Source: Baylisascaris procyonis
Taxonomy: Eukaryota > Nematoda > Chromadorea > Rhabditida > Ascarididae
Direction of reading: 5' to 3'
DNA length: 64,000 nucleotides
NCBI GenBank assembly: GCA_037389465.1
Contig: JAZARR010000171.1
Coordinates: 2,108,001 to 2,172,000 of the forward strand
In this document: positions 24,756 through 37,310 of the stretch, one piece after another
Numbering within the stretch: position 1 is the first letter of the stretch
Layout: every line of letters starts with the position of its first letter
Translations under genes and position numbers: made by a program
The notes under the pieces: model-generated
What the model was told of the DNA's origin: nothing
Seen by the model: only the letters and a program-made list of their open reading frames with translations
The model's database searches: none

Positions 24756-25184
24756 AGGGACTCGTTATTTGTGGCTTAGTCGTATTTTATGTCATTGTTA
24801 TTGTTCAACGTTATGCACGATTATCGCGTCGATGCATTAAAATCCGCCACATTCTCCTTCGTTGTATAAGAGCGCTTGCGAGAAGCCTACGGAAGCGGTG
24901 GTATAACTGCTCAGTTAAAACTATTACTTTCAAATTTTTTCTATTCAAATGCGTATATATTTTCGATAAGGCTCAAAGCTACAGGCCAGCTGTCACGAAG
25001 AGGGTCAAATGATGTCACTATAACCACATCCAAATGCTGTGATCTTGCAGTCCTTGGTACCAAGGGTCGTCGAGGTTTGTTGAATATGTTACCAGCAAAC
25101 GAACGACAGCAAGTATTCCGCAAATCATTAACGGGTGGTTGTCATATCGAAATATCGATCGACAACGAATCGCTATCCCTGTAA
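24756..25184 (+). CDS. small single-pass membrane protein, unrecognised (N-terminus uncertain)
   Basis: Two exons, 24756-24900 and 24971-25184, joined by a 70-base GT..AG intron in one frame. The first opens after acceptor ATCTTTTCAG with a hydrophobic segment (GLVICGLVVFYVIVIV) followed by a very basic stretch (QRYARLSRRCIKIRHILLRC, then RSLRKRW), the pattern of a membrane helix with its positive side in the cytosol. The second reads LKATGQLSRRGSNDVTITTS and later GTKGRRGLLNMLPANERQ, ending at TAA. No in-frame Met in the first exon; an ATG at 24669 with donor ATT|GTGAAG would give MLI before the helix if the acceptor is TCAGAG. Starts only about 300 bases after hsp70 C. Confidence 0.5.
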
Positions 25185-26028
25185 TGAATTATATTTTTAC
25201 AACATTCCCCCTGCTGCACTTTTTTTTTGGTTATCGAATTTGCAATATACTTTTGTCAACAAAAGTAATTGATATGCAAATTAATTCCATTTCTTTCAAT
25301 AGTAAGGCAAAAGTGAGCTAAAAATCGTGAACATTCACTTCATTTAAAGGTGCCATGAAATTATATAATGAAGAAGCTTTGAGTATCTCATTCGATTGCT
25401 GGAACTCCAATAAAAATATCAGTTTCCATTCGAGCCGGATTATGGATTCTCCCTCGGCTTCTATAATCCAGGGATTCCAAACAGCGACATATTTACGGAG
25501 AAAGGGGCTATCCGGTATGTAAAAACGGAGCAACATTTCGAAGAGTGTTATAAATAATTTTTGACAGTTTAGTAAATAGGTATAGCGTTTTTTCATAAAT
25601 ATGCAGCCACTTTCTCATCAGCAGTGACACAGATGGATTTCAACTCAGTGTATGAGCATTTTTGATGAAAATTTATTGTTAATTATTCGGTGGATTGCAC
25701 AATGAAAATTCTGGCAGGAGAATGGAATTTTTTTCACAAGCTAATATATTGGGCTAAAATTTCTTTAAAAAACATCACCGGAAAATACAGTTTTTTTTAA
25801 ACAACAATTCAACAATGAATATTATTGTTGCAAAATTTGTCAATATTTGGAAATAGCACGACCACAACCAATTCCACTCAATGTGCCGATATCAGATCCA
25901 TCTAATTTTATGCACATATTACTAATAAGCTATGAAATGTACCAGGGTAAAGGATGTTAAAAAACTCATCAATGTCTTTAAATATCTAGCTGGTCGTTTC
26001 TTTTTTCATAACCAAACACTATCGGCCA
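25185..26028. other. convergent intergenic
   Basis: Separates the ends of two convergent genes. AT-rich, no coding signal that I could support. Confidence 0.45.
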
Positions 26029-29000
26029 TTATAGGTCAAAGATTTCGTTGACCAACCTATTGCAGACATCGATAAGTTGAGAATTCTTTGCAAACCAATC
26101 GTTACGTTTTATAGGAAACGTTGTGAAACATTTTCGTTCATTTCCATCCTTTTCAATCATTTCATAGTGATATATGGAATCCGTTAAGTGCTCGTCTGCA
26201 TCTGAAAGCATGAAAATTCATTCGGTAATGTTGAATGAAAACACGTTGGTTTAAACCCTTATGAATTTGTCAGTTTAAACTAAATGAATTCATGCGACTT
26301 TCGAGGAAGCATTTATAAAAGAATGTAGGAGAAAGGTAATAAATGTGATTAAATAACAACGCTAGTTCCAATAGTGCTTTTCGCAATAGTGCGCATTTAA
26401 TTATCAATTATCTAAGTTATTCTGGCAGTGGAAATTTGCACAATTGATATCTATGCATCAGCGCATTCATTTTGGCATAAATTCATCGGTGACTAAGCAA
26501 AATTTCTAGCGAGGCGACGAATATGTCCAGCATTTGCCTTGCAGTCCTGATCTGCTAGACCTCTTTTAGCTCAAATTGAACAGTTTCATGCTCTTATCTT
26601 GTACTTTAGCAAGATTCTGTTGAGTGGATCTAATCCTATAGCTCAAGTCTACATATAACATCCAGTAGTAAAGAAAATTCGACGGGAGGGACAATGACGA
26701 ACATATTCAAAACATAACATGATACTTTAGAAAAAATCATATGGGAAATGTAACGAACAAGATCTGCAAACCAGTCAGAAATTCATCGTTTTTTCTCACG
26801 CTTGCAATTTATCAGGGTAGTAAAAGTGTTCGGATGGAATTGAATTAATTTATCGCATAAGCTGATATGAAAGCCCTTTTCAAGACTCAAATCGAGATTT
26901 TGCCCTTCACTGTGGGCTATACTATATTAGCAAAATTAGCGTTGCTAACAAGAAATTACCAAAATATGCTTTTATTTCTGCATATTTTGCTCAAAATGTC
27001 TTAAATTTTCAGAAAAGAGAACCACTCAGTTTGGCGATCAACGAATTTTTTGTTCTTTCGTCACTTCAACAGAGGTTTCAAATTGTCCAGGCTAAAAAAA
27101 TCGAGGCTTTGGTTTAAGCCATCCGGAGTGGGAAATTACGAAGCGCATGCACTATTGTAGTATTAAGCCACCCCCGCCCTCCTCAACCCTATAATCTCGA
27201 AGGCGCTCATATGTGTTCACATAGTTCATGCTCATCAGAACAAATATGCATTAATACACTTACCGCAGTCTTCACAAGATTCCCTTTCCATGGTATCGGT
27301 GCATTTCTTCTCCACAACGCTTTCTGCCTCGATGACCGTAGGCCCGGTGTTCGATGATGAAGACGAAGTAGGCTGCATATGTGGGTTGAGATTGACTTGA
27401 GATGCCTTCACTGGTATCCTGGATGTGAAAACATAGCTTTTAAGATATTAGTTGTGCAATAGTTATCAGCAAAAAAGCCCATCCGGGGATATCAAAGAGG
27501 GGTCACCACGTCTAATTTTGAGCTTACGGGAAAATGAAGAAGTTTTGAGGCAAAAGTACCGAAATAATCATATCGTTTTGCGCAATTTCCCACTCAAAAA
27601 AAGTGATATTCCCCTAGCTGAAATTGCCATCTAAGATATGGAGTTTTACGATTCAATCAGTTCTAGTAATATACATTTTCTGCTCAACTTCATCTTTGAT
27701 TTAATAAAATTGATCTGTAGCTCCTATATTTGGCGCTTGTAAATCAAGAATTTTTGTAGTAGGAAAGCTCATAACATGCCTCAGATAAAGATCACTTTAG
27801 AGCCTAAAACTTTTTAAATATTTGTCTCAATTCAAATGCGTGACAAATAAGGTGAAAACGGGACGAGAAATTATGGAATACGCAACAAACACGTACGTTG
27901 CAGCACCACGTGATGGTGCAGTGGGCACACAAGCATTGGCGATGCATTGAAGCATTATAACTGCATAATAGTTGTTCATCCCCTGCTAACAATCTGGAAT
28001 CCAACAAAGGTGCATTTTTCTTGTCTTCATTTTTCCGTCTTTTATCAATTCACACGTCCATTTTTCTTGTTTCTTTTTTCATTTCCTCTGTTTATTCATC
28101 TTGTTTATTTATTTATTTACTCTTGGTTGCTTTCTGCGAGTAGTTTTTTTTTTCCATTTCGGCATTTCGTTTGCTCATTTCATATGCTTTGTATACGTAA
28201 ACTGAACATTTCGAAGAACATGTGAGCATGGAGCCAAATAAAATAGTAGGACAGCATTTTTGATGCGTATCTGCTATTTCTTCCAAACGTACGCAACGGT
28301 AACGTTGGGTCTGTTCGTATGTTTGTTTGCATCTGCACACGTATCTGGTTGATCATTGGTATAAGCTACTGAAGGAAATCCAACTTAATTCGGAGGAGAT
28401 GATAATCCTAGAATTGGAATGAAGGTAGGTTTTTAACGATACTTTTTTGGCTGTGAGTTCCAATGACAGTATTTGGCATTTCGGCTTGATAATAGTTTTG
28501 GGAGTTTCTGGCTGTGCAACAAGATGTATACCCACTTCCAGCGAAGTTCGCAAGCGATTTTGCGTGGATGCTTGAGTCCATTTGTTTGCATTCATAGACG
28601 CACAACGGTTCAAATATTGTATTCGATTGACCAACCGACTTATTGAGGAAACCGCCAGGTAGAATGCTAATTATATGTTCAAATGATTTACTTGCGAGCA
28701 AATTGATGAGCATCCGTACACAAACAAACAAATGCTCATAAGCATAAGAATGACGACAATAAAAAATCCCGAAGTCCTTGAGACCAACCACTTGTATGCA
28801 TACTGAGGAACAAAATAATACTCGCAAAAAAAGAAAGCGGCAACTCAATCAACCATCTACAGAGTTTCATTTCTGCTCAGAGAGGTAGTTGCACCTGCAA
28901 TCCATTGTTTTATCCTTTACAGTTTTCACCAAAAAGAATATGCTTTCCAACTTGCACGATACGTACAGTGCTTGAATATATAATCGCCTCTTGAACGCCT

Positions 29001-32000
29001 TCATTGACATAAATAAATCTCCAAGATTATGCATTAGTAACTTTAAGTCGAATTGCCTATTCAAAGCAGAAATTGGATAAAGCTTATTGGGAACTGTGAG
29101 AAGCAAATGATGGATGTGGTATTTTTAATGAAATGTGACATTTTCAGGCATCGATCTTTACTGACCGACATGAACATTTTGACCCCATAGGAAATGATAT
29201 AATTTTAGAAAAATGACGCAATTTAGAAAGAGAAAGAATGACGGAAAGATAAGAATGATCGTGAGCAGATAGAAGAACACTGAAACGATGACTATAAACT
29301 TGAAATAGCGACTGAGCGTAAAAGCAAATACTAGCTGGTTACGATGTCTTCATTGTCGTTCATACTTGTGTCCGATTCTCTTTGCGTGATAAAATTTCGC
29401 CGATTCCTGTTCTTCTCACATCCCTGATGTGAATATATATATTGAACGTGTGGCATAATAGAAGGAAATTCATTATGCACGAGAATGTAAAATACTGCAT
29501 GAACAGTTATTTATTTATTCATCCATATTTGCCGACAACATATTTCTAGATGACAAAGACTGTCAGCAAACTTACATCGGTGCATAAGAAATTAGCCTGT
29601 CATAAATTACAAAAACAATGAAGTAATATTGAACTAAAACGTCGACCTATGCTGAGTGCATTTTTTAGTGATGAACTGCTTCAATGTGACATTTAAACAA
29701 ATAAAACTAAGGAATATGCATCAGCTTTGATGGCTTCTGTATGGCTGAGTAGTGAAAAGGCGCACCAGGAAGGCTGCTACGATATACGTTTTCAAATCCA
29801 TGAGCTAGCTACCAGTAAACGAACGACCATCGAGGAAGAGCTAGTGAGAAAGAACCGATGAAAAAGAAATTTTGTGCTATTAGTTACGAAGAGACGATAA
29901 GGCTGAATGTTCCAGGTAGTTGTTTCCAAATTGATAGTCGCGAAATGAAGGTTTCAAATATCTGGAGTAAATGTTCTATCTTATAAGCTGATGACAAAAG
30001 ACAAGTTCCCCCGATAGATTCTTCCTCACAATAGTCTTATCTCCTTTTTCTTGGTAATTTTAATGAAACTCTTGCTCTTACTCAAACGTATTCTTATTCT
30101 CTTCGTTGCCATCCTCACCCTAGCAGACTTAATAAAGTGTTTTTGGAAAGTTTTTCTAATAAACGAGTGAACAATACTTGTGAGAATGGTTTCACTGAAA
30201 GAATCAAAACAATTACTTGCATAAGCGAAGTCCAAAATATTGTAAATTATCTTAAAAGCAATGCGGCAGCCTTCATAAATATACAAATAGCATTTCTATA
30301 AGATGCACGAGAGGTGATCATAAAATAGAGGTATTGCGGCAATAACAATAGGATACTTTCGTCGTTGGCAGTTTGGCGCAATAATAAAGATCAGTATTTC
30401 CAATATTAAAAGCGATCAGTAACTTTAACAAGTAGGTCCCATCCACTAAGCCGATCGCTAGCAAGATAGGATATATCAAGTCCTTTACCAAGCATGTGCA
30501 ATATCACCCTACATCTTGGCAAACTCATATTACATACATCGTGATTGATTAAAGACAAGGAACAGTTCTGATCAATGAGAATTCTGTGCATTCGCTTCTC
30601 GAACTTCTCAGCGAATTTCTTCATCTGTTCGAAGCATATTACACGCACAATATTACTGTCTACACAAAACCGAACATTATAGTTGAGAACGTATTCTGTA
30701 ATAATGAAAGATGAGAACATAATGCACAATAATACAAAAATATTCTTTAGCATGAATTGAGTGGTTGCATGGGTTTAGATACTGTTCAGAAATATGTTAA
30801 TGGCGAAAAATGGCGGGTCGGCGGATTTTGATGATTTGCGTCTAGATTTGTCCCCCCTCCCCCTTTTTTAGATTTTCTATTTAACTAAGAAATCTGTCAT
30901 TGCTTTTTTTGATCTTTCTTCTTCAAAAATTCATTACCATATAGTTTCTTTGCGTCTGTTTGCTTATCTAGCAACTTCAACTCGAACGCTCAAAGTCTTC
31001 GCCAATGAAATTTGTTACAGATCTGTGCTAAGTGATGAATTCCCTGTTTCAGCTTCGTCTCCGCTGATCATTTTTCCTGCCTGGTTTTCTTCCACTTAAC
31101 GATGTTACAAAGTTTAAAAGTCCACTTTGTTACAAAGCTTGTTCGATACAAACTAAGCACGAATCCTTTGTTGAAAGATATGTAAATATATTGGCCGGTT
31201 TCGAAACAGAACTGATTGCCATGCTTTCATTGCTATCTCTGGCGTGCCTTCTTGTATGCCACCTCTTCATTCACTTCTTATACAGTGAGTTGGTAAAGAT
31301 GCTAAAATACTAACAGAGAAAAATAAAGCAAAAATGAGCAACATAACCTCTCCCATCTTTGTCGAGGCGACGCCAATGATCGATCGCTTCTACGTTATTG
31401 ACAAACATTTTCCAGGGTAATGAAAGAAGTAATTAAAATAACCTCGTATTGAATCTGGCAGCCAATTATCACTGTTCATTTCACCATCATCAACAATCAT
31501 CACATCGATCCTCTGTAGTTCCTCCAAAATCGCATTGCATTCTTTGGTGACCGCAACACTCAGCAACTTGATTGGGACACTCAGAATCTAAAAGGCAAGG
31601 ATTTTTAACCAGTAAATTCAGTAAATTACTAGTGACTCCTAAGACAAACAACAGATCTTTTTTCGTTCTTAGCCTGAGAATAAAGTGTTCCTTTTTTTTT
31701 CAAAAGCAAAAATATAGCTTCTGCATGTTAAAAATGCTATTGATAAAAACGTATGTTATTGGATAGATTGCTAACTGATTGCAATTTACAAACCTGCAAT
31801 GATTCCATTGAGCAAAGAAGATCGCTGAATTCAGCTGCACGTTCTGCATAAAACTTTGTATGATCGCAAATTTTTCTTATTGAGCAACGAGAACTGTTCC
31901 GATGCAACTGTAAACTCATTTTTTAATATCATATCATTATGTAACATTCGATACTAAAATCATTAATAACATATGGATTATATGGCATCCATAAGATTAC

Positions 32001-34054
32001 GATAATACTGTTGCCACAAAATACTAATCGTAAAATTTTAATAGATTTTTCTCAAGCATATCAATGAGCATTCGGGCGTAAGGAATGCGCAAGTGTCCAA
32101 AAACAAATGAATCTTGTTCAGACAAAAATTAAGGCAAGTTATATAGCTCTGTCCATACTGCAGTCTTTAGATCTCTTCGTAATCCAAACTTGCCGGATGT
32201 AAAACCATCTCTTGCAACTTTGAAGAATGAAATCACTTTCACTTAAGACGCTTAAGATAAGCAATCACCCGTTGAATCATTATAGGACTGAAATTACTTC
32301 CGCAAAAAATCAGCTTTAAATTGACCCAATCTAGGTCGCCAGTGGAACCAGCTTTAGGCCTTGACCATTTGAAAGCGGACTGAATGCGAATGCGGCCTTG
32401 GTTGTCAGTCTAATCTTAACCCAATCAGCATCGGGAACGAGCTTAACTCATATCTATGTGGTAACCCATTCATCGTAACGTCAAAGAAACGCAGCGCTCA
32501 AAACAAAATCTATTTATGCGTTAAAATAAGGAGGAAATGTTTGAACAATAAAAATCTTACATTTAAAACGACAATGCTTTCAGCAAATAAAGCCAGAAGA
32601 TCGCATACTTCAGCAGACGCACACCAACTTCTAAATACTGCCAATTTACTGACAACTTTAATCACTGCAACAAGCAGGAAGTGAAAAACCTTATAACCTA
32701 ACTAAAAACTCTGCTCTTTAGCAAGCCATAATTTTGAAATATGTTTCGACTAGTAGTCCATCGCGATTTATCAGCTAAAAAAAAAATTTCGACGTAAACG
32801 CATCAGTTACAATTATCAGGAAGAATGCAAACGAATAAATAAACATTCTTTCAATGATAGTTGTATTCATATGGTTTAAATAACAAATAAAAATTTCAAA
32901 TCAAATAGCATTTTCAAATAAAGGAGCAAATAACAGTTTGTGAACTCATATATGGTTCTCCTCATGATTCGACGTTTAGAAGTTGTGTGATATTTTATGC
33001 TTTATGTGTGAACAGAGTTATTTCAGTTACTCTAATGAAGAATAGAACGGAATGGAAAATCGAATCTTGAACGCAAAAAGCCTTTTGCATTTAAGGAAAT
33101 TATATTTGAGGCAAAAAATGGTTAAAAATTGCGAACGTTTTTCATAATATAGAAGCATAAAAAGAATTTCAAGAAATTGTACTCTTGACGTAGCCCATCA
33201 TCACTACGATGTGTGTTCATAGCACAATACTTTTCAAGCCGCTGCAGATCGGATTATTGCCAAACAAATTTCGGAAGGTATTTTCTTCTCTTTTCCACTT
33301 ATCTACTCCGTAAGTGCGCAAGAAATTCGTTAAGCAGCATCATTTTTTCCACATCGAAAATGAAAAACGTGTAGGTGGCACAGGTATCTGTTGGAGAGAT
33401 ATGGCTTGTAAAGGTGGTTAAATGAAAACATCCCTCTTGGTCATCAGAAGTCGCCTGACCACCGAGATTCATTTGCGATTCGAAATTGCGATCAGCAAGC
33501 ATGTTCAACATTTGCAACTGAAATTACGTAGCCAGTGGCATTCTGCAAAAGCGACCTCCCAATTGGTCAGATCGTTTTATCCTCTTAACATCCGCCGACT
33601 TATTCAGTTGTGACGTATGAACAATGTGTGAAACTCCATCTTTCCATGGATTCAAGTACCACTCGGCGATTATAACTGAAGGTAAAAAAAGCAGTCGAAT
33701 CAGTCCTGTTTTTTTTAACTTTACGGACTGCCCGACAAATAAGAGCTTTTCGGTGTCTGAGCATGTAAGGATAATTTTCCCTAAGAAATAACTTCAAAAT
33801 TCAAATTCTGAAGCACATTCATCCCGAAACCTTTTAAACTTTTAAACAACACACCTTGCTATTACGTGAGGGCAGATCCAGTGAGAGCATGCCTTCAAGA
33901 ACATTTCACATAGAATGCTCGCACTCGAACAACGACTTATGTTTATTCGTAATTTCGGAACGTTTGCTACAAAACGAGCGAATTCCATAAATGCACCTCG
34001 CGGAAATATTCGATCGATTTTCGCGCTGCTTTCAGCGATGTTAAAAAATAGCAT
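26029..34054 (-). CDS. ten-exon gene, 467-residue protein of unrecognised family
   Basis: Reconstructed from splice sites and phase, in coding order: 33855-34054, 33590-33791, 33307-33517, 32561-32664, 31794-31907, 31443-31587, 31348-31389, 31019-31076, 27264-27418 and 26029-26201. The sum is 1,404 bases, 467 residues plus stop, with no stop inside and GT..AG at all nine introns (two only 53 and 63 bases, two of 1.1 and 3.6 kb). ATG at 34054 follows acceptor TTTGCAG by five bases. The N-terminal two thirds look helical (MLFFNIAESSAKIDRIF; later IIAEWYLNPWKDGVSHIVHT). Two short stretches resemble each other (CASAEVCDLLALFAESIVVL and AERAAEFSDLLCSMESLQIL). The C-terminal third is acidic and Ser-rich. 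No signal peptide or membrane helix is obvious. I do not recognise a domain. Confidence 0.68.
28408..30753 (-). CDS. candidate nested gene: signal peptide, Cys-containing ectodomain, membrane helix
   Basis: Lies inside the 3.6-kb eighth intron of the 467-residue gene, same strand. Best exons: 30538-30753 opens with a secretion signal (MLKNIFVLLCIMFSSFIITE) and ends at a strong donor GAT|GTATGT; 28692-28802 (acceptor TTTTGTTCCTCAG, donor CAA|GTAAAT) encodes a membrane helix GFFIVVILMLMSICLFVYG; 28408-28638 is the last exon (SVGQSNTIFEPLCVYECKQM... to TAG) after a 53-base intron, phase 0 throughout. A likely second exon is 30119-30295 (KCYLYIYEGCRIAFK). Coding-like sequence at 28,867-29,100 fits between, but its frame is not settled. 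The layout suggests a type I membrane protein. Alternatives: two separate genes, with 30406-30753 a single-exon secreted protein of 115 residues. Confidence 0.42.
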
Positions 34055-34059
34055 TTTTT

Positions 34060-34066
34060 CTGCAAA
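34060..34066 (-). promoter_or_regulatory. probable trans-splice acceptor
   Basis: TTTGCAG on the minus strand, followed by AAAAA and the ATG of the 467-residue gene. No upstream exon in phase is needed, as expected where a spliced leader is added. Confidence 0.5.
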
Positions 34067-34273
34067 TGGAAGACATTATATTGAGCTGCTAATTTTACGT
34101 ATCGGATGTTCTATTTGCCCGAATTGTTTATACTCTTTACTCTTCGTTGCTGTTCATGCTTACATACGTTTTGTGTGTTTTCTCACTTTGAGACGTTGGA
34201 ATTAATAAATAAACGAACAAATAAATAAGTAAATAAATTTGGTCTCAGAAATAAACAGAAGACAATAATAATT

Positions 34274-34528
34274 TTAAAATGAAGGATCCTTTGGGCCGGT
34301 GACATGCAAAGAAATATCGAAGCCACGCATAAAACTCTTCCAATCCTTCGTGCTCTCAACTGCCGCTTTTAGGATCACTAAATCTTTACAATCTTCCTTT
34401 ATAGGTTGAAAGCATTCTTTGCAAGTTGTAGAATGAGATGATTCCAGCAACCCTCCTCCTTCCATCGAAGCAGCAGCCTCAGGTAAGCGCCGAACTTCAG
34501 CGGCATGTCGAAAGAGACCCACTTGCAA
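34274..34528 (-). CDS. possible terminal exon of another minus-strand gene
   Basis: Opens after acceptor GTGCTTCAG and runs 84 codons to TAA: VGLFRHAAEVRRLPEAAASM, then CKECFQPIKEDCKDL and ...RGFDISLHVTGPKDPSF. Upstream, 34,540-34,860 is open in two overlapping minus-strand frames with a strong donor (AATG|GTAAGC) at about 34,579, so the earlier exon is not settled. Its end lies about 210 bases before the trans-splice acceptor of the 467-residue gene, a spacing seen in nematode operons. No family recognised. Confidence 0.33.
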   Translation of the reverse strand: MQVGLFRHAAEVRRLPEAAASMEGGGLLESSHSTTCKECFQPIKEDCKDLVILKAAVESTKDWKSFMRGFDISLHVTGPKDPSF

Positions 34529-34859
34529 CTGAAGCACTTGGAACAAATTTTGTATGCAAGCATAAGCAAAGCTTACCATTACGAAAGTGGAAACGGCGTG
34601 AGATTTTGCTCGTTTCGAATGCAATCATTTCATCTTGGACAGTGACACTTTTTATAGGAATTCCCATACATGGAGGCATATTCCAGTAAGCAGCATTCCA
34701 TCGTGTGGAGACGCGCCGGGAACGCTCGCGATCTCGCAGCGAAAGTTTTCTGCCCAGCATCAGAAGAAAAGTGAAAGGGAAATCCACATTTTCCGTCGAA
34801 TGCATTGTCTGCAACAAGGCGTTTGCAGGGCTTGATATGAAAACATGATGGACCACTGC

Positions 34860-37310
34860 ATTACTACTGGGGACCTCGTCACCTACATTTTACCTGCAAC
34901 TGCTGCTCATCAAGGAGTTAAAGAGAATGACTACTTATTTACCCCCTAACGGGTAGCCACCTCTTACTATAATTCATTGCGAACACATAAGAGCACAAAG
35001 GCAAAAACAGTCACATATAGCAGACACAATGTCAGTCTAGATGATAGACCATGGTTTCATTTCGTAGGAATGATAGAAGCATCAAACATTATCTGCACGA
35101 GTAAATGTGTACAGTTACGGCTAAATTCAGCGTGCAATGAACTTTTATCATAGAGATTATTCCAAAAGGTATATTAGAAAGACAATAGATCCAACCATAA
35201 CAAATCATTAACCGAAAACGATCCACTCGCGGCGCTGAGGAAAGGGGGCGGCTGTGCGCTATCACAACGATATATCGTTGCATTAAAGCAGCCGATGGAA
35301 TTTGGATGGCGGATTGTGCGATGCACAATTGGCGTTTCGGAATGTTTAGCCGTTTCGGGAAACGGTGGTGCGTAGGCGTGTAACTCATTACAACACTTAA
35401 AGAAACATTGATATATGATTCAGATGTGAAACCTTAAATGGCTAACGAATCGACTATGTATCATCATTAGCAACTGTGAATTATCAACGAGCAATTTTAG
35501 AAAGTGCTGCTGATGGCAAGTATGCATATTGAGCAATTCTATGCATCCTCATTAATATAAATACATAAAAATCTGCACTTAGTTTCAAAATTTCAGGTGA
35601 AGGGCAAATTTTGCTAAAATATTAAATAAGAAATTTTTCTGCATCAAAAGTTAGGAAGACTATAAGGCAAAGAATAAAAGGAAGAAGATGGAAAGAAAAT
35701 GGAATGGAAAGGGGATAATCTCGTCTTCATTTTTCCCTTGACTCTGAGCGTCAGTGGTACAGGCCACCAGAAATGGGAGCGTAATTGCAGTGCTAGTGTG
35801 GCATCGAAACGCTCCCAAAGTGTGTGCGCGAATTTGTGCTGCAGAATGACAACTGTGCAACGCACACTCATCATCGCCTCAGGTCGCCGGGCGCGGAATG
35901 TGCACCGAATATCGCAGGTGCTGATTCCAGCCCACCTTTAGAGTGCGTCTTCCACATAGTCTGCGCTTCACTTCGTTGAAGCGCTAACATCAACAACAAC
36001 TCGCGACATTCTAGAAGCCAAGAGCGGGTGGGTGGGTTGGGGGGGGGGGGTGGAAAGGCGGTTTTCGCTTGACTGCGTGCATAGCCAACTGCACCACACA
36101 ATCGCGAACTTCTACCAGCCATTCGCCTCTTTTATTGTGACCTTCGGTAACGTTTTATGATGAGGAGGAGGGGCGGAGAGGTTGGGGCCAAAGAAAAAAC
36201 TCAACTAGAGCATATGAATCAATTTCAATGAATGTTTTCAAATAAACTAGCGAAAAAATGAATCATGGAGAATGGCACGATTTGCGCCATTGCAGTTCAG
36301 GTCGCCTGCTTATCGAATCATTCAAAAGCAATTGCCAATGAAGCATTCTCATACAAAATTGCTTGGCCATGCAAAACGTCGAGCGAAAAATTGTTCTTTG
36401 GCCACATTAGAGTAGTTAAGAAACAAAATTTTGCGAATTTCTTAGCATCTTTGAACTACAAGTAAGAATCAATTGAGATGCAATTTGGGATAAAAGATCA
36501 CCATACGATTAAATTGAATCTATCGAATTTCACACTCCTAGCATTTGTTTTTTGATCTGAAATTACCGAAAGAACACAGATGATTATGCGCAGCAGGTAC
36601 AGTACCACCTTGAGGAATTTCTGCAAAATTTTACGAAACAGCGCAATAATGCAGCGGTCAGTTGAAACCGATTTTGAAAGCATGATTTAGCCATCAACAT
36701 TTTGCTATCAAGCCATTAACGGCACATCTATAGAGATGCTCAGTGTCGTCGTTCTAGACATGCAACAACTCACATATTGGACACAACACAATTTTTTGAA
36801 TTTTATTGGAAGTAGCCAATCCGATCAAAATATTTATGAAAATAACTGGTCTCACGAGCGTTGCTGGCAAAATATATATAACGCATCTGTCCCGCTTCTT
36901 TATCCGTTTTGACAGCATAACCGCAGATAGTTGTGAAATTTCGTTCCGATATCATTTTAGCAACTGACTAAATTTTAAATCTTCATGTAAGTAATTGCAT
37001 TTGTACGTGTGGCCGAAAAGGCTAGCCGATGATCACTACAGGAATGTAGATTAATTCAAATACTTAACTGGATTACACTCGGTCGATTGTTCACTTACTT
37101 TCACTTAGTCAGCTTAGTACGTAAGTGCATCATATGTCTGTCTTCCTACTGTAAACATCAATCCTGCAAACTACGCGAATTAATCGTTAACTAATTGGCA
37201 TTTTGGTTGCTTACTTATCTGCTGAGCAATGAGCAGACCTTTAAAAATACGTCTTTGAATACTAAGCTTGAGCATGTGCAATGCATAACGATTCTGACTG
37301 ATCGCCAGTG
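34860..37310. other. gene-poor stretch with structured DNA
   Basis: No gene that I can support. Contains a 14-base palindrome AACGATATATCGTT (about 35,266-35,279), a hairpin at 35963-35984, TTCTAGAA at 36009-36016 and a G-run near 36,040. Confidence 0.4.
35963..35984. repeat. perfect inverted repeat
   Basis: GCGCTTCA, six-base loop, TGAAGCGC. In a locally GC-rich patch; no gene end assigned beside it. Confidence 0.7.
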
